From assembly GCA_006503535.1 (NCBI GenBank), contig QYRS01000005.1, positions 2,232,001 through 2,296,000 of the forward strand: a stretch of DNA of 64,000 nt, written 5' to 3'. Source of the DNA: Arthrinium phaeospermum (lineage: Eukaryota > Ascomycota > Sordariomycetes > Amphisphaeriales > Apiosporaceae). The position numbers were made by a program, and so were the translations under genes. Position 1 is the first letter of the stretch. Each line of letters starts with the position of its first letter. The notes beneath the pieces are model-generated. The model saw only the letters and a program-made list of their open reading frames with translations. It did not search any database and had not been told where the DNA came from. Shown here piece after piece: positions 46,311-58,977 of this stretch.

Positions 46311-48784
46311 ATGGATGATTATATGTTCACCGCCCATGTCAACCAGACCAAGGTTGTCAGCGAGGCGACGAGCTACCTGGAAATCTACAACTATACTGTA
46401 CGCCCATTCGTTACCCTCTCCTTTTTGCCCTGTCTTGTCTTCGACTATAGTCTGGTGGTGGTGGTGGCGCAGCGTTTCTTGTCTCGTTCTTCTGCTGCAA
46501 GCTTCGGGGCCATCATTGTGCTTGTCGTTCTCACACCGCTTCTCGTTTTGGCAATGGCCAGGGGAGTGAGTGTTTGTTTGGGAACAAAAGCCATGACGAC
46601 GACAACTGACTAACTGACTGAATGGACTGGGCTTATTATGTACTGACCACAAAATTCGCTATGTACAGGATCCGACCAAAAACACGATAGAGGAACACCC
46701 GCTGGAGACAACCGAGTTTCAGAACTTCTTAAATCGCAATGTAAGTGCTTTTGTGCCTCCGTCTTCCCCGTCCGTCCGTCCGTCCCATCGACCCGGTCTC
46801 TTGGTCTTGGCTCTCGATCGCTACGGGACCGGTCCAAATCTTGTTTGGACGTTCGTTGGCTCTGCGCAAATCGAACCGGTGCCGGATTGCCGGCAGTGGA
46901 GCTTCCCTTCCACACCCTTATTCACACCACATCTCATCTCATCGTATCCCATCTCATCTCTCTCATTTCATCTCGCCCTAGCCTAGCCCCAGCCCCAGCC
47001 CAAGCCATGTCTGAGATCTAGATCCAGTATTCCAGAGGCCTTCTGTCTACGGCTAAGCACCATGAATGAGTTCGACGACATATACAATCAAAAAAGGCCG
47101 GACTGAAATTGACACATGCTTTCCTCCACGTATAGGGCGCCTTTGCGCCACCCAAGAAACACGACTCTAAACTTCTCAGCGGAATCCGTTTAATGTAAGT
47201 GAGCTCACCTGTCATACTATATGTACATATATGTATATGTATACCATGCCACCGCCTCCTATCTGTGAAATGCATACACAAAAGACGTCACCAAAGACTG
47301 ACCGAGACGGGCGCCAACAGACTCCAGAAGAATGCCAAGCATCCCGAGACATTCTCTCCTCATCATATCTCCCTGGAGCAGCACGAATATGCCTCCATGG
47401 TGAGGACCTTGCGTCTGCCCTTCCGTGCCATAGAGGGCACCAGTGTGGTTGGGCCCTTCTTCTGGGCTTCGTATGACCACGATGCAAACGACCCTCATCT
47501 GCGTAAGATGTTTGCCCCTTGCGTTCCTCTATGTGTCCCTATCACACAAGACTTCCAACTTTGGACACAGCCGGCTAACCTTGGCGTCTAGAAATCATCC
47601 ATCGAAAGTCGGATGTACGTAAGAAGGGGAAGACCCGTGGCTGGGAGCTCATGCTCTCCCATTCCTTCCATACCAACATCACCACTGGATACGTCAAGGG
47701 AACACCCTCGTCGGACATCAACGATGCCATCGACCACCTCAAGTCGTGCGCCGCCCAGGTGGCGCACCCGATGCTCCTGCCTGTCATCATCCTGTCGCAC
47801 GACCTGTCGTCGCGGTCGGACCAGAAGCAGCGCGAGGCGCGGGCCTGGCTGCGGCGGCTCGAGAACGCCGTGACGATGCGCAACGAGATCGACGAGAAGG
47901 AGGGCTACATGGACTTCGACCTCGACGCCATCAACCGCGACCTGGTCGAGTGCCACTCGCAGGTGCTGTGGCGGCGGCCGCAGGCCTACCAGGAGATCAT
48001 CAAGGAGGTCCACGCCGGCATGGACAAGTACTGGCAGATGACGGACCACAACCGGCCCGACATCGCGGCCCTCCACGACAGCCTCATCAGCCGGCTCGAC
48101 TTTTACCGCATCAAGCTGACGGGCATCGAGCATTACGTGCATACGACCCTCGAGCGGTTGAACATTCAGCGGCAAGCTGTGAGTTGTGCCCCTTTCCCCG
48201 CCATCGCCTCTCTACGATGTACAAGTGCGGCTTGGTCATTGTACCGATGAGCTGTAACAAAACATGCTGACCTGACCGATCCCTTGTAGCTGTATAACAT
48301 CATCGCACAGAAAGAGTCCAAGTTGAACTTGGAAATGGCCGCCCAGCAGCGACGCCTCGCCCACGCCAGCAAGCGCGACAGCACGGCCATGAAGACGCTC
48401 TCCCTGCTCGGCGCCCTGTTCCTGCCGGGGACTTTCCTGGCGTCGCTCTTCAGCATGAGCTTCTTCGACTTCAACGTCGGCCCCGAGTTCCCCGGCATGG
48501 ACCCGGACGACTACTCGGGCAAGGGCGCGCAGGTGTCCGAGTACCTGTGGCTGTACTTTGTCGTGACGATCCCGCTCACGCTGGCCATTGTCGGCGCCTG
48601 GTGGTACCTCGACCACCGGCGGCAGAAGATGTACGCCGCCGAGGACGTCGACATTGAGGAGGGCATCGGCCGCATGGAGACGGAGATCATGGCCGTCATG
48701 CGCAAGAAGACGATGAGCAAGGCGACGACGTGGAACTCGGGGACGTCGCCGGCGATTCAGCTGATCAAGAAGGCGGAGTCGTGA
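46311..48784 (+). CDS. CorA-like divalent metal ion transporter, fungal type
   Basis: Exons 46311-46397, 46669-46740, 47136-47194, 47321-47502, 47592-48178 and 48290-48784; five introns, two of 271 and 395 nt, long for a mould; 493 aa, intact. The N-terminal cytosolic domain includes EHPLETTEFQNFL, LRLPFRAIEGTSVVGPFFWA, ARAWLRRLENAVTMRNEID and the long helices around YWQMTDHNRPDIAALHDSLI. Two C-terminal transmembrane helices, LLGALFLPGTFLASLFSMSF and YLWLYFVVTIPLTLAIVGAWWY, form the pore end. The classical GMN motif after TM1 is absent, replaced by FSMSFFDFNVG, as in other fungal CorA-like proteins. Cation (Mg, Zn or other) cannot be read from sequence. Plasma or vacuolar membrane by inference. 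Confidence 0.9.
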
Positions 48785-51700
48785 TGACTCGATTTCCTTC
48801 CATTTTGCTCTGTCTCTCATACATCAGGGTGAGGGGGTGAGCCGGGCTGGTTTGAGGCCCCCTTTGCTGGTGATAGGCAACGGGAAGGACTACCGGCCCG
48901 GAAGAAGGGACGCTATGCCTTTTGCGCCTGAGTGACCGGGATGAGAATGCTACGGAATGCTACGGGAAGATAAAACCAGTCATGAAAAGGAGAAGAAAAA
49001 AAAGAGCTTAGACCCGCAAGAGAGCTACTTGCCAACACGGGAAACTCTAGAAGAAAGAGGAGGGGAAAGGAGAGAGACGAAACACCAGATCTTTGTTGAA
49101 TCTGGGTAAGATCTTAACGACACTTACGACCCTCACGAACGACTGGTACGAAACCAAGAAAGAATCATCGACATCGAACATATATTATCGATATAGAGAG
49201 AGAGGAAAGACACACTTAGTCGCGACGATATATTTGTAATACGCATTGGCTTGGATATAGTGACAATACACTTACGGTACCGCCATCTATCTCTTTCCGT
49301 TTAGTGAATACGTTTTTGTTGGCTTTGGATAAGGTGTATATACATACCCGCTGAGTCCACGGGAAGGCGTTAGTGGTTATGGTAGACATGGACATGAGCT
49401 TGACCAACGCAGACGGAGGGCCAAGCACGCGGTCGTGTTCCCATGTTACCAAGAAACCCCCCTCCCACTCGTGCTGACCGCCTTTACTTGCTTGACCAGA
49501 GAGAGGGTCGTTGAGCAGCGTGTCGGTCCCTTGTGTGTAAGTCTGTGGCACATGTGGCACATGCAGGTTTGACGGTTTGGCACGAACGGTGCCACCCACT
49601 TCACGAAAGCTGGCTTGGCAGGTTCCCCTGCATTTGCATATGTAGTAGTAGTAGTGATTAGTTGGTGGTGGTGGTGGTGGGTTATGGAACGAACCCACGA
49701 ACAACACGTGCATATATGCATGCCACTTTCTTCCTTGTTTTCTTGGCGGCAACGACGACGACGACGAACAAACCAACAAGAGCCAGCCGACAGGATCGTG
49801 ATCACCGAAGATGGGTATCCAAGAGAACATTCCAAGAAGTTCCTTCGTAGCCCACCTACCTAATGAGGTAGGTGTTTCATTAGGTAGGTGTTTGTTGGCC
49901 ACGACAGGAGCAGCTTGGGGGTAGGTAGTCGTCAAATCGCGAGCGACTACTACTACTACCTATTATATGTCACCTGGTCTCCCCATAGGTACCTGTCGAT
50001 CATCCATCGTACTGCTAGTAGTATGTAGATGTTGTCTGCCCATGTCGGCGCTCACATATGACCTGTGTGCAGATTGAAGCCATATCATACACATTCGCAT
50101 GATACTACTACAGAAACGCAAAGTGAAGTCTCTCCATGTGCTTTCCCCTTGCCTCTATCTGGCTCTCCCTCTCCTTGGGAATTAGGGCTTCCATCCGTCG
50201 TATCCCTGATCGAACCCAGCCAGGAAGGCCACGCACACACACCCACATTTGCAAGCTTCCTCTATTTCCATATCCCGGAACACGAAGCAAATATGATGCC
50301 CCTCCCTTGCCCCTCCTCACGATACCTCAATAGTAGGTAGTCTGCATCGGAAACAACGAGGTCGATCGTAAACATAGGGTTTCCCTGACGCGAAACCCTA
50401 CATCCACACGCACCCACTTTGGCAAACCAGAACTTTTCCCATTTTGTATATTTATTTACTTTTACCCACACAACACATCGCACAACAACACAAGGAGGGT
50501 GGAGGGGAGGGGTGGGAATTGTTTACAAATCACGGCAGCTGCCGGGAACAAAGAAGATGGGGCATCGACTAGGATGAGCCCGGCTGGGGACGACGACTTC
50601 TGGACGACAGCTCAGGCATTAAGCTCATGTGGATAGACCAAAGCAGGAAAACAGCCCGATGAGCTTGTTAGTTGGGTGGGACCTACAGTACAGTATAGTA
50701 GTAGTCTCTTATCATCTATCATGAACTACCGGAGAGCACCTCCAGCTAGCCGTTCATGCAATACACATCCAGACACAACGTGCGAAGAATGAACGAAACA
50801 CGCCTGTCGAACAAACAAGGGATATATTATTCATCAGCGTGGGGGGTTAATGAGACTGCTCTCGAGCCGCACACAACTAAGAACAAAACTATCCAAAGTC
50901 CGAACAAAAAAAAAGTATTTGGTCTTTTTTTCCTTATTTCTTTTCCCCAGTGCCGAGGGTGGATCTTGGTTGTGGACGATACAGCCAGATAACCTAGCTG
51001 TTAGTTCCCCCATTGATGCCCATGCATGTACAGTGACATCAACGCGTGCCTTGCCGATCCATTCCGCTACTGGTCTTTAGAACCTAGGTATACCATGTGT
51101 ATATCGTGGGTGTCTGCCTATCATATCCAGCACAGTGTAGGTAGGTAGGTAGTATTTCAGAATGCCAATCTTGATTGCCATTTCTCCTTGTTTGTTTGAT
51201 TTCTTTGTTTGTTTCTTTGTCAGGTCCTAGCTCTTTCGTCCAAGACGTGCCTATTAAGTTTGTTGTATATTGGGTGGTGGCTGCCAAACGGTTGCTAAGC
51301 CCATCGAGATCTCTCCGATCTGAGCAGGTTGTAGCATGTTTAAAACCAAAAAGGTATAGTGTTCCTCCAGGATGTTGAAGTGGAGATCAACCCTACCTAC
51401 AGCAGAACGTGGTTTGCTGCAAAGTATGGGTGGGGGGTATGTTGCAAAGGGGGTATAAAGTTGAAAGAAAAACTGCTGGCCGAGACTGTCCAGAGACCGA
51501 GCGCATGCAGTAGCATTAGGACTACCGGCTCAAAGTCGCCAAAAACCCTCTCTGTCCATAGCAGGAGTCCCGTATGGATCCGTTCAACGTGCAACCTCGT
51601 AATGTCGTGTGGTGATGATGAGAAAAAGAAAAAGAAAAATGTCGCTAAAAGTCCAAAGAGGCCCGCTGCCCGGGGAAGCGGCTTTGGTTGACCAGAAACC

Positions 51701-51990
51701 TCCAGGGCCGTGGGCATATGCAATGCCGTGTTGTTGTCGCAAAAAGGGGGGAATGCCGCAACGAAGAAAATCGGAGAAGGGCTTCCGCTAGAAGAACCAC
51801 AAGACGCCATGTGTCGAATGAGAACACCAAATAGAATGCCGATCAAGAGGAACGCCGCCTCGATCATGCCCCTTTGCCACGCAAAACCATTCCAGCCAGC
51901 CAGCCAACCGAAACCGAAAAACCAAACCAACCGTCCAAGCCGGTGATTATCCCCGCCTCAAAAATAAAACGCCGCCGATGCAATGCAGAA
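48785..51990. other. Convergent spacer between CorA-like and STB3 genes
   Basis: About 3.2 kb. Holds the two 3' ends and no supported gene. It contains a (GGT)n tract at 49662-49680, a 13-bp inverted repeat at 49853-49890, GTAGGTAGGTAGGTAG near 51137-51152 and AT-rich runs around 50910-50950. Several minus frames (49216-49935, 51397-51930) lack domains. Confidence 0.55.
49853..49890. repeat. Perfect 13-bp inverted repeat, 12-nt loop
   Basis: CACCTACCTAATG at 49853-49865 is the exact reverse complement of CATTAGGTAGGTG at 49878-49890, separated by 12 nt that themselves contain AGGTAGGTG. It could fold as a hairpin in RNA or DNA, in the spacer between two convergent genes. Confidence 0.9.
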
Positions 51991-53088
51991 TTATACAGAA
52001 CCAAGTTGCAAAAGTGCTTGGATGGCCTCCCGCTCCTGCGTGTTGGGCGAGGCGGCCAATGCAGCCAAGTCGATGTTATCCAGTCGTGGCTCGCGGAGCA
52101 TGCCAGTCCCAGAGAAGCTGCGGTAGGCTCCAGTGGTGTTCATACGGGATGCAAAGTCGCGATGAGCGTCGGCTGGGCTCTTGTAGGAGTTTGCGCGCAA
52201 CGCAGCGGCTCCCACCGCGGCCCAGTCTTCGTCATCAGTGGCATCTTCCGGGTCGTCGTTCATGGTCATGTCGTCGTCGCCAGCTTCGGAGCAAGAGGCC
52301 GAGGCGGGACTGCCCATGGAGTCGAGGGACATCTTGTCCGCCTCGTTCTCCATCATGCTGGCGTCATGATCATCGTGCGAGAAGATTGCCGAGTTGCCAA
52401 CACTAGTGGCGCGAGCGTTCAATCTAGCCCGGTCGTTGCGTCGAGGTGCCTTGTGGATGGGAATCCCCGCAGCAGGGTAAGAGGTCGGGCCGCTAACTTC
52501 GGGGGACATGCGAGACCGGCAAGGCTGACCTCGTCGTCTCGCGTTCCATCGCCCCCAACCGACCTTCTCGAATATCACGTCACCGTTCACACCTCCTCCT
52601 GGGGCTCCGTGCCCGTGTCCATGTCCTCGTCCCTCCAGCGCCGCGACCACCAGCCTCCGGGCCTTGGGTGGCGGGATGCCAGCAAAGCCAGGTACTGATG
52701 TTGTGAGGTAGCCCATGATGTGACGGATGGCCAGCGGGCCGTGGTTCAGCACAATCTCGGGGAGATGGTACTTGGAGAGCAGAGCCGGAGTGATGGCGCC
52801 GGCCGACTCGAAGGTTGGGGAAGAGCCTACAGAGTCGGTCTCGGTTCCATCGTGCAGATCCAGATCTGAGTCGATGGGCTCGAGGGGCTGGTGGTGTTTG
52901 TGGGCCGTCTGCAGCTGGGCCTTGAGCCCATGGGGAGGCAGCGCAGGGGATATGGAGTTGGGGGGAGTCGGGAGAGGATGGTTTCGTGTCACAGGGACAC
53001 TCCGTCCAGCCGCTACAGCAGTTAAGTTGTCTCGGGGGGCGGAGGTCTTGGGGATATCGCGAGCAGCAGCTGATGCCGGGGACGCCAT
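51991..53088 (-). CDS. Sin3-binding protein Stb3 homologue
   Basis: Stb3 in yeast binds the ribosomal RNA processing element upstream of ribosome-biogenesis genes and recruits the Sin3-Rpd3 deacetylase when nutrients are low. Start at 53088 (MASPASAAARDIPKTSAPRD); 365 aa, single exon, intact. The Stb3 domain is in residues 100-195: ITPALLSKYHLPEIVLNHGP, LAIRHIMGYLTTSVPGFAGI, PPPKARRLVVAALEGR, and FEKVGWGRWNARRRG. A GHGHGHG insert interrupts it near residue 155. The C-terminal part is Ser/Asp-rich with DDEDWAAVGAAALRANS, typical of fungal relatives, and ends REAIQALLQLGSV. Nuclear. Confidence 0.9.
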   Translation of the reverse strand: MASPASAAARDIPKTSAPRDNLTAVAAGRSVPVTRNHPLPTPPNSISPALPPHGLKAQLQTAHKHHQPLEPIDSDLDLHDGTETDSVGSSPTFESAGAITPALLSKYHLPEIVLNHGPLAIRHIMGYLTTSVPGFAGIPPPKARRLVVAALEGRGHGHGHGAPGGGVNGDVIFEKVGWGRWNARRRGQPCRSRMSPEVSGPTSYPAAGIPIHKAPRRNDRARLNARATSVGNSAIFSHDDHDASMMENEADKMSLDSMGSPASASCSEAGDDDMTMNDDPEDATDDEDWAAVGAAALRANSYKSPADAHRDFASRMNTTGAYRSFSGTGMLREPRLDNIDLAALAASPNTQEREAIQALLQLGSV

Positions 53089-56000
53089 GTTGGGAATGTA
53101 TACGTGCTTCGAGACGAGTCTAGATGGTGTCGCGACACGAAATTAGCATGTTTGGGCGATGCAGAGGGGAGGTTTGCTGTTGTGTGCGACGCGTGGAGGG
53201 AGGGTTGGGTTGGGTTGAGTCAGAGAGAGGCGAAGGAGCGATACGACTTACAAAGCGACAGGTCCGGAAGTATACAGGCAGATGAGCGACGTGGGCTGTC
53301 TTTGCTTTCTGGTGAAGGAAAACAAAAGAACGAGATTATGGCGAGATGTTCAGCGCTGGCGCGATTATCTTGGCCGTGACAAGAAGATGACTCTTGATTT
53401 GCAAAGAAATGCGTGGTGTTGTTAGTAGTTGGTGGTTGTGCTTGAGGAAGGGGGAAGGAGGGATCAGCCCGAAGGTGGAAGTGAGCGACAGTCGGGTCTA
53501 ATGTATTGCATGTGTGACTGACTGGACTGACTGACTGGATGGACGGGATGGACTGACTGACGGACTGCCTGCCTGACTGTGCAAGCCCAAGCCCGAACCC
53601 AAGCCCAGGTCTGAGATAAGTCTGGTAGGAGGGAGAGCGAGGTACATCCAGGGAGGTACTTGGGGTAGGTAGTGCGTCTCGTAGTAGAGTAGGTAATAAT
53701 AGCCCGGGGTGGTGCTATTGTCACTGTGGAAGAAGGCGATCCCAGAACCCAGTGGGAGGTACCTACCCGGGAACTAAGCGGCCTGGCTGCTGCTAGATGC
53801 CTTCCATGCTCCATGCCTGCAACACATGTGCTGGTATAATGGGTGCCTGTACATAATTGCCATGTACACACACACACACACCTGCATTTGATCAATCTGC
53901 ATACCGTACAGTATGCGAGTCCCGCTACTGGACTTATGTTTCTGGTTCGGAAGTAGTTTGTGACTGCGCTGATGCACCACACCACACCACACCCAATCAT
54001 CACACAACACACACACCATTTCTGTCTACGGCGAGCACAGTACGAACCGTTTCCAGCATATATCCCGTCGAAACTCAACAAAGACGCGCAAAAAACTATC
54101 GGTCAGAATTTTCACAGTGTAGGTAGGTACCGGTATTGGGTAACAACAAAAAAGGAGGAGCCCTTGTGTGTGCGTTGTAAAGGGCGGTGGCTTCTTTTCC
54201 TTCTTTCCTTCTTTGCTGCTCCTCTTCGGGCGCAGAGGTCGCTGAGGTCGCTGTGCGCAGGAGCTTCTGAAGCACTTACACGGAGCCTGGCCAGATTCCC
54301 AATTAGAGGAAAACCGGGGCGTTGGCCTAGCAAAGGCCGTGTGGTGCGCCATGAATGGACGAATAATGGGTTGGAGTGGCAGCGGGCGCACATGGACCAA
54401 TCCCACGGGCTCGACTGGCCCTGGCAGATTCCCTCGATTCTGCGCGACGGGCCAGAGGAATGGGGGGCCGGCGAGATGGATGGAGCTGAGATGGGTAATG
54501 GATTGATGCGCTGGGAATAGCAGCCGTAGGCGGTCTGTACAGTGCACACTGTGCCTTGTGGTATCCCTTTAATCAGTCGGGACGGCGGATGGCGGACCTG
54601 GGATTGATCTTCTCAGCCTCTGTCGCAATCCAATCCTGCAGAGCGAGACGGCCGGAGTTTGGTTAGGGAGAAACCGGGAGTGTGTCCGCTGCCAGCTTAG
54701 GCCACAGGGAGGACCACACACAACCTTTCGCCGCCAATACCGTCCCTCATATGACAATTACAATTGCCTGAGCCACTTGTATGCGTATGTGTGTGTGTGT
54801 GCGCCCGCGCTTGTGTGTGTCGCTGCCAACCTTTTTGTTGATATGTAACCTGTTTCCGTCGCCGCAACCCCCTCTTCTTCAGCAAGCAAGCCTCATCCAT
54901 CGTCAAGCAACCCTTTCATTGTCTGTCCCTTCTCTACGGGATGGCACTTGCACTGGCAGCATTGGATTGCGTCATGGTTGCGAGATAAGCATGCAGGCTG
55001 TTACAACCAACAATTGGTTTGCCAGGGAATGACTCCTCTTTCTGTCTCGCTGCGCTCTCTCACCCCTCCCTCCAGTCAATAGGAATCGTACGTTTCCCCA
55101 GACTGTGGCTCTCTCTGTGTATGGCTGGTTGGTACATGGCTGGCAGCTCTCAATTGTGTGTGTGTGTGTGTGTGCAAGTATGTATGTATGTACTAATGGT
55201 AACTGCGGCAAGTGGACTTTTATGACGTACGCGCGTCTCCATTCGCATTGTAGTCTGCTGCGTCAAAGACGTCCAAACACCAGACAGACAGCTTGCTGCC
55301 GGTTTGTTTGAGAGCTAGAGATCCTACACGTGCAGGCATGTAAGGTGTTGGACTTGTTTCGGCCGCATCTTTCCCACACATTCCCGCAAGCGGCAGCAGC
55401 ACTACAATCCCCAATCCTAAATCCCAACTTGAAGCTACAATGTACTCTCACACGCTACCACCTACCAACATGAACCAACCCGAAGAGCTGGCGTGCATCT
55501 AATGCGCCAAGGGGCGCGAGTCTACTAAGCGACTCACCGTACCGTACAGTGTGACTGCAACTGTCTTCCGACTGGAATCCCATGACCCTCAGTTCATGTA
55601 CTTGCAGGGTAGTCATTCTCCATTTTGGAGGATCCGACTGACTTGGATTACTGTACAACAGCGCATCGGAACGAACAACAAAGACTCATCGTCGTTGCAC
55701 CACGAGACAACATACCCATTGCCCGCCATCAGGGCCGTGGGAGGAGGGTGAATTTCGCGAAATTCTTTTTGTTTTTCTTTTTTTGCTGTTGCGCCGTTGT
55801 GTGAGATGAAAACAAGTGCGAATATCCACCCAGCCAATTTCGGTCTTGCCCTTTGGTGTGTATAAGTGTATTAGAGGGTATATCAGCGTCCGGGAAGTGG
55901 TTAGTATTAGCCTTCTCCTTACTAGGTTAGGGAGTTGAGTGCTATGGCCAGGCGAAAGAAAAGTATGCCCCCACGCGACACCGTCGTTGATATCTAGGGT

Positions 56001-58977
56001 TTACCATGGGCCGCACCAAACCAAAACCAAAAAAACGGTTTTGCTCGTACCTTATTATTATTTTTACCATGACGGCCTGTGTCTGATAGTGCGTGGGGAG
56101 TGAGAGAGTCAGGCATGGCATCAGCAGCATTAGGCATGGCGAGGCAAGCTAGGTGATCTCACATCACCCTCAAACCACCTGAACTCTAGATAGCGCGGCA
56201 TGTTGATTCAGGGGCCAGACGTGGGTCAGACTCCACGATACGATATCGTATAGAGGATGCCGATGTCGCAACCGGGCAGCCTCATCGACTCACAGTCAGA
56301 TAACAAGAAGGGAGACACGTCATCTATCTCCGGGCTGCGTCGCACAACTTCGCTACCCTAATTGAATTGCGAATATATAATTGCCTCTTACAGATTATTA
56401 TCTTGTTTCGCTGCATTGCGACTTACTCGTACCTTGCTTCATGCCGATCGCTCGTCGCATGCACAGGTCGAGGTGCTAGTCGAGCTAGACATGTAAGTAC
56501 GACGTAGCTGGGTACCTGTCAGCGCGATATGCTTTCTCGGCCGTGCGCGCGTGGTGTCTGCGTGTTCGGTCGGATTGAAGAAGCAACTTGCACGTTTGGG
56601 GAACGCGCCGGTCTGATTGGTCGCGTCGTTGGTCGCTGTTGCTGCCACCCATCATCCACTGCAGATCCAAGAAAAGACTAATTGCAGAAATCTAAGTGCA
56701 TAACGTATGCACATGCGACATACTGGATCATGCAAGAGCTTGGAAGCCAACCCCCGCGTTGTAGAGTAATTACATACTGAAAGGCAAAAACAGCAGGAGG
56801 GTGAACATGTGGCCTCGACCATACGCTGGGAGTTGATCCCGCGACCTGCTATTATTACCTAACCTTTTCTCGCTCTCCTGCTAGGGTTGGCGCGTGGTTG
56901 CGTGGAGCGTGGAGCGTAGTGCGTGGGATGATGGGCAAGGCAATCGCTGAGGAGGGAGAATAGAGTTCAGCTGCTTGAGTTTTCCGTCCAAGTGGATTGA
57001 GACGGTCTCGTCTCAGGTCTCCTCGAAACTCAGATAGTCGAGCGAGCCAGCCAATCAGCGGCCGGCCTGGGGGCACACGACAACCTTGTTTGAACCAGTG
57101 GGTAAAAGTAGCAACAGGTAGTAAGGAGACAGGCACGGGCAGCTTCGGGTGCGACTTACAAGCAGCTTCGTTAGAGTGTTTAGTGGTCTATCCCTTTGGC
57201 TCGGACAAGGAGATAATACAGGGTCGGGTCCTGGGGAGACGCCTATCCACTCATGTTTGGCGTATACACGCGTGTCTCTATATGTAGGTTACTTACTCAA
57301 CTAGATCACCCGGATCTGCGGATGACCGTTTGGCTGCCAAACTCACTAGCTCCACCGGGGCCGGTGGTTACTGGGATATCGGTATTCGCACATCTCGAGA
57401 TTCCCACTTGGTAGAGCAGTGAAGGCATCCCATCCTTGACTTACACCCTTTCCAAGATGGAGGGCATTGCCCTAAGTTGGCATATGGAACGGCCAACTTT
57501 GCCATGGCTGTGCGACGTAGAGCTCCAGGCGCATGTTCGTGATATCTGTCTGGGCAACAAACTCCAGCCCGCAGTTATACCGGGTTCTCCTCGATGTGTG
57601 CCGATCCTGGAGGTGCCTAGAACAACGAGCATCGTCCCACAACTTGTCACACACCATGTGTCCAGTATACTCGGGCACTTGAAACAGCCTCGCTTAGCCT
57701 TATTGCCAATACATTTCGCCGAGATGAAGTGCTCTCTGCTTTAATAAGCAGGCTACCTGCCAAGTATCGTATGACGTAGCGACCGAGTACTATAGAGATG
57801 TGGGGTTTTATATATAGGCATTTTGCGACCACGCCGACTAACATGCCCTCGGATACACTAGGAGATCAATGCCCATGTTGTCGCCCGACACTTGCAGCCC
57901 AATACGGAAGGCCGAGAGGACATGATCAGTCCCAGTATGTGATACTGTGTTGCTGAGAAGCCGCAGCCGGCTGTGTATGCGACCTTGTGTTTGGTGGATC
58001 TGAAATGGTGCTCCATCACGAATTACCAGAGAAAGAAACATCATCCCGTTGTACCGAGTGGTACTAGCGTAGCATGTAGGTAGTATAAAGCTGCTCGGTT
58101 GGGGTGCCACATTGAGGGGTTTCGCGTCTCCATCCCCAGCTTTCCGTACAAGCCCGAAACTCAAGGCGCGGCTCGACTATCTACCGCTGCTGCTGGGCGA
58201 CACCCTATCGCCTACATCCCGTACATAAGCCCGAAACTCACACGCGGCTCTACCGGACCCCCCACACCCTATCGCCTACCGGATCCCCCACGTTGCCCAA
58301 CCATGCGATGTGATAACACCCGGTTGCGTCGTATTTCTCGCGATTGGTCCGAAATCCCCAGCCATGTTCACGGCATGGCAGCTCCGCATGTGCCCTCTGC
58401 CAAGATAGCGCAGATAACTAACCCCGATGGCGGCTCAACGGCTCCCGTTTCTTTCCGTTCGGGAGCCTGGTCGGCCTCTAGCATACCACGCCCAACCGGC
58501 TGCCTCAAGAGGTGCTTAATCCCTCATTTGAAAGGATGCGTCGTCATAATGTGAATTTCAGTCAGCCCGAGTTTTACCGTAAGATGAATGTGCCTGCCGA
58601 GTAAACCAGAATAGTGCCGTATACTGCATCCCAGTAGGGCTTGCCCTAATGTTACGGCGAGTCCCAGACATCAATCATCCTGCAACTACACCATACAGCG
58701 GATGCCAAGGAGACAATGTGTCGAATGCTTCTCATACTGGTACACGCCCTGGCGGATGTTGTTTGGGCTCCCCCAAGTTAGCTGCTGCCATGTGGCTGCT
58801 AAACGAGACCGAGACCGCGGCTTTTGTTCATACACACCTGTTATCAGTGGTGGGATCTAGCCCAACAGTACCTGAAGCAACGCCCCCTTCGCGAAGCACC
58901 AATCGCGTGATTTCTCGTAGCTTTCCTGCTGCACGACCTTTTCGAAACGGAAAAGATGATCCGTACGAGGCTCAGGA
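53089..58977. other. Large gene-poor region upstream of STB3
   Basis: Nearly 5.9 kb without a supported gene. Nearest STB3 (53100-54560) the DNA is rich in GACT/GGAT repeats (53517-53580), a (CA)n run near 53865-53880 and low-complexity open frames that do not form a protein. At 55157-55176 a (GT)n tract is followed by (TATG)n. The 56200-58900 part has unbiased composition with short frames only. It likely contains the STB3 promoter and leader and the 3' end of TOP3. No transposon or tRNA could be supported. Confidence 0.5.
58144..58279. repeat. Degenerate direct repeat, two units of ~65-75 bp
   Basis: Unit 1 (58144-58215) and unit 2 (58218-58279) share CCGTACA, AAGCCCGAAACTCA, the GCGGCTC block and ACACCCTATCGCCTAC in the same order, with small insertions between. 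A further CCGGATCCCCCACG follows unit 2. Function unknown. Confidence 0.7.

Noticed and set aside
53464..54081. 205-codon minus-strand open frame upstream of STB3
   Set aside because: Encodes repeat-derived peptides from GACT and CA tracts; it is more likely promoter or leader sequence.
56238..56251. 14-bp perfect palindrome ATACGATATCGTAT
   Set aside because: Short palindromes of this size are expected by chance in 64 kb, and nothing around it suggests a function.
56820..56860. Possible tRNA T-arm (GGGATCAACTCCC on the minus strand)
   Set aside because: No matching acceptor stem, D-arm or A-box at the right distance.
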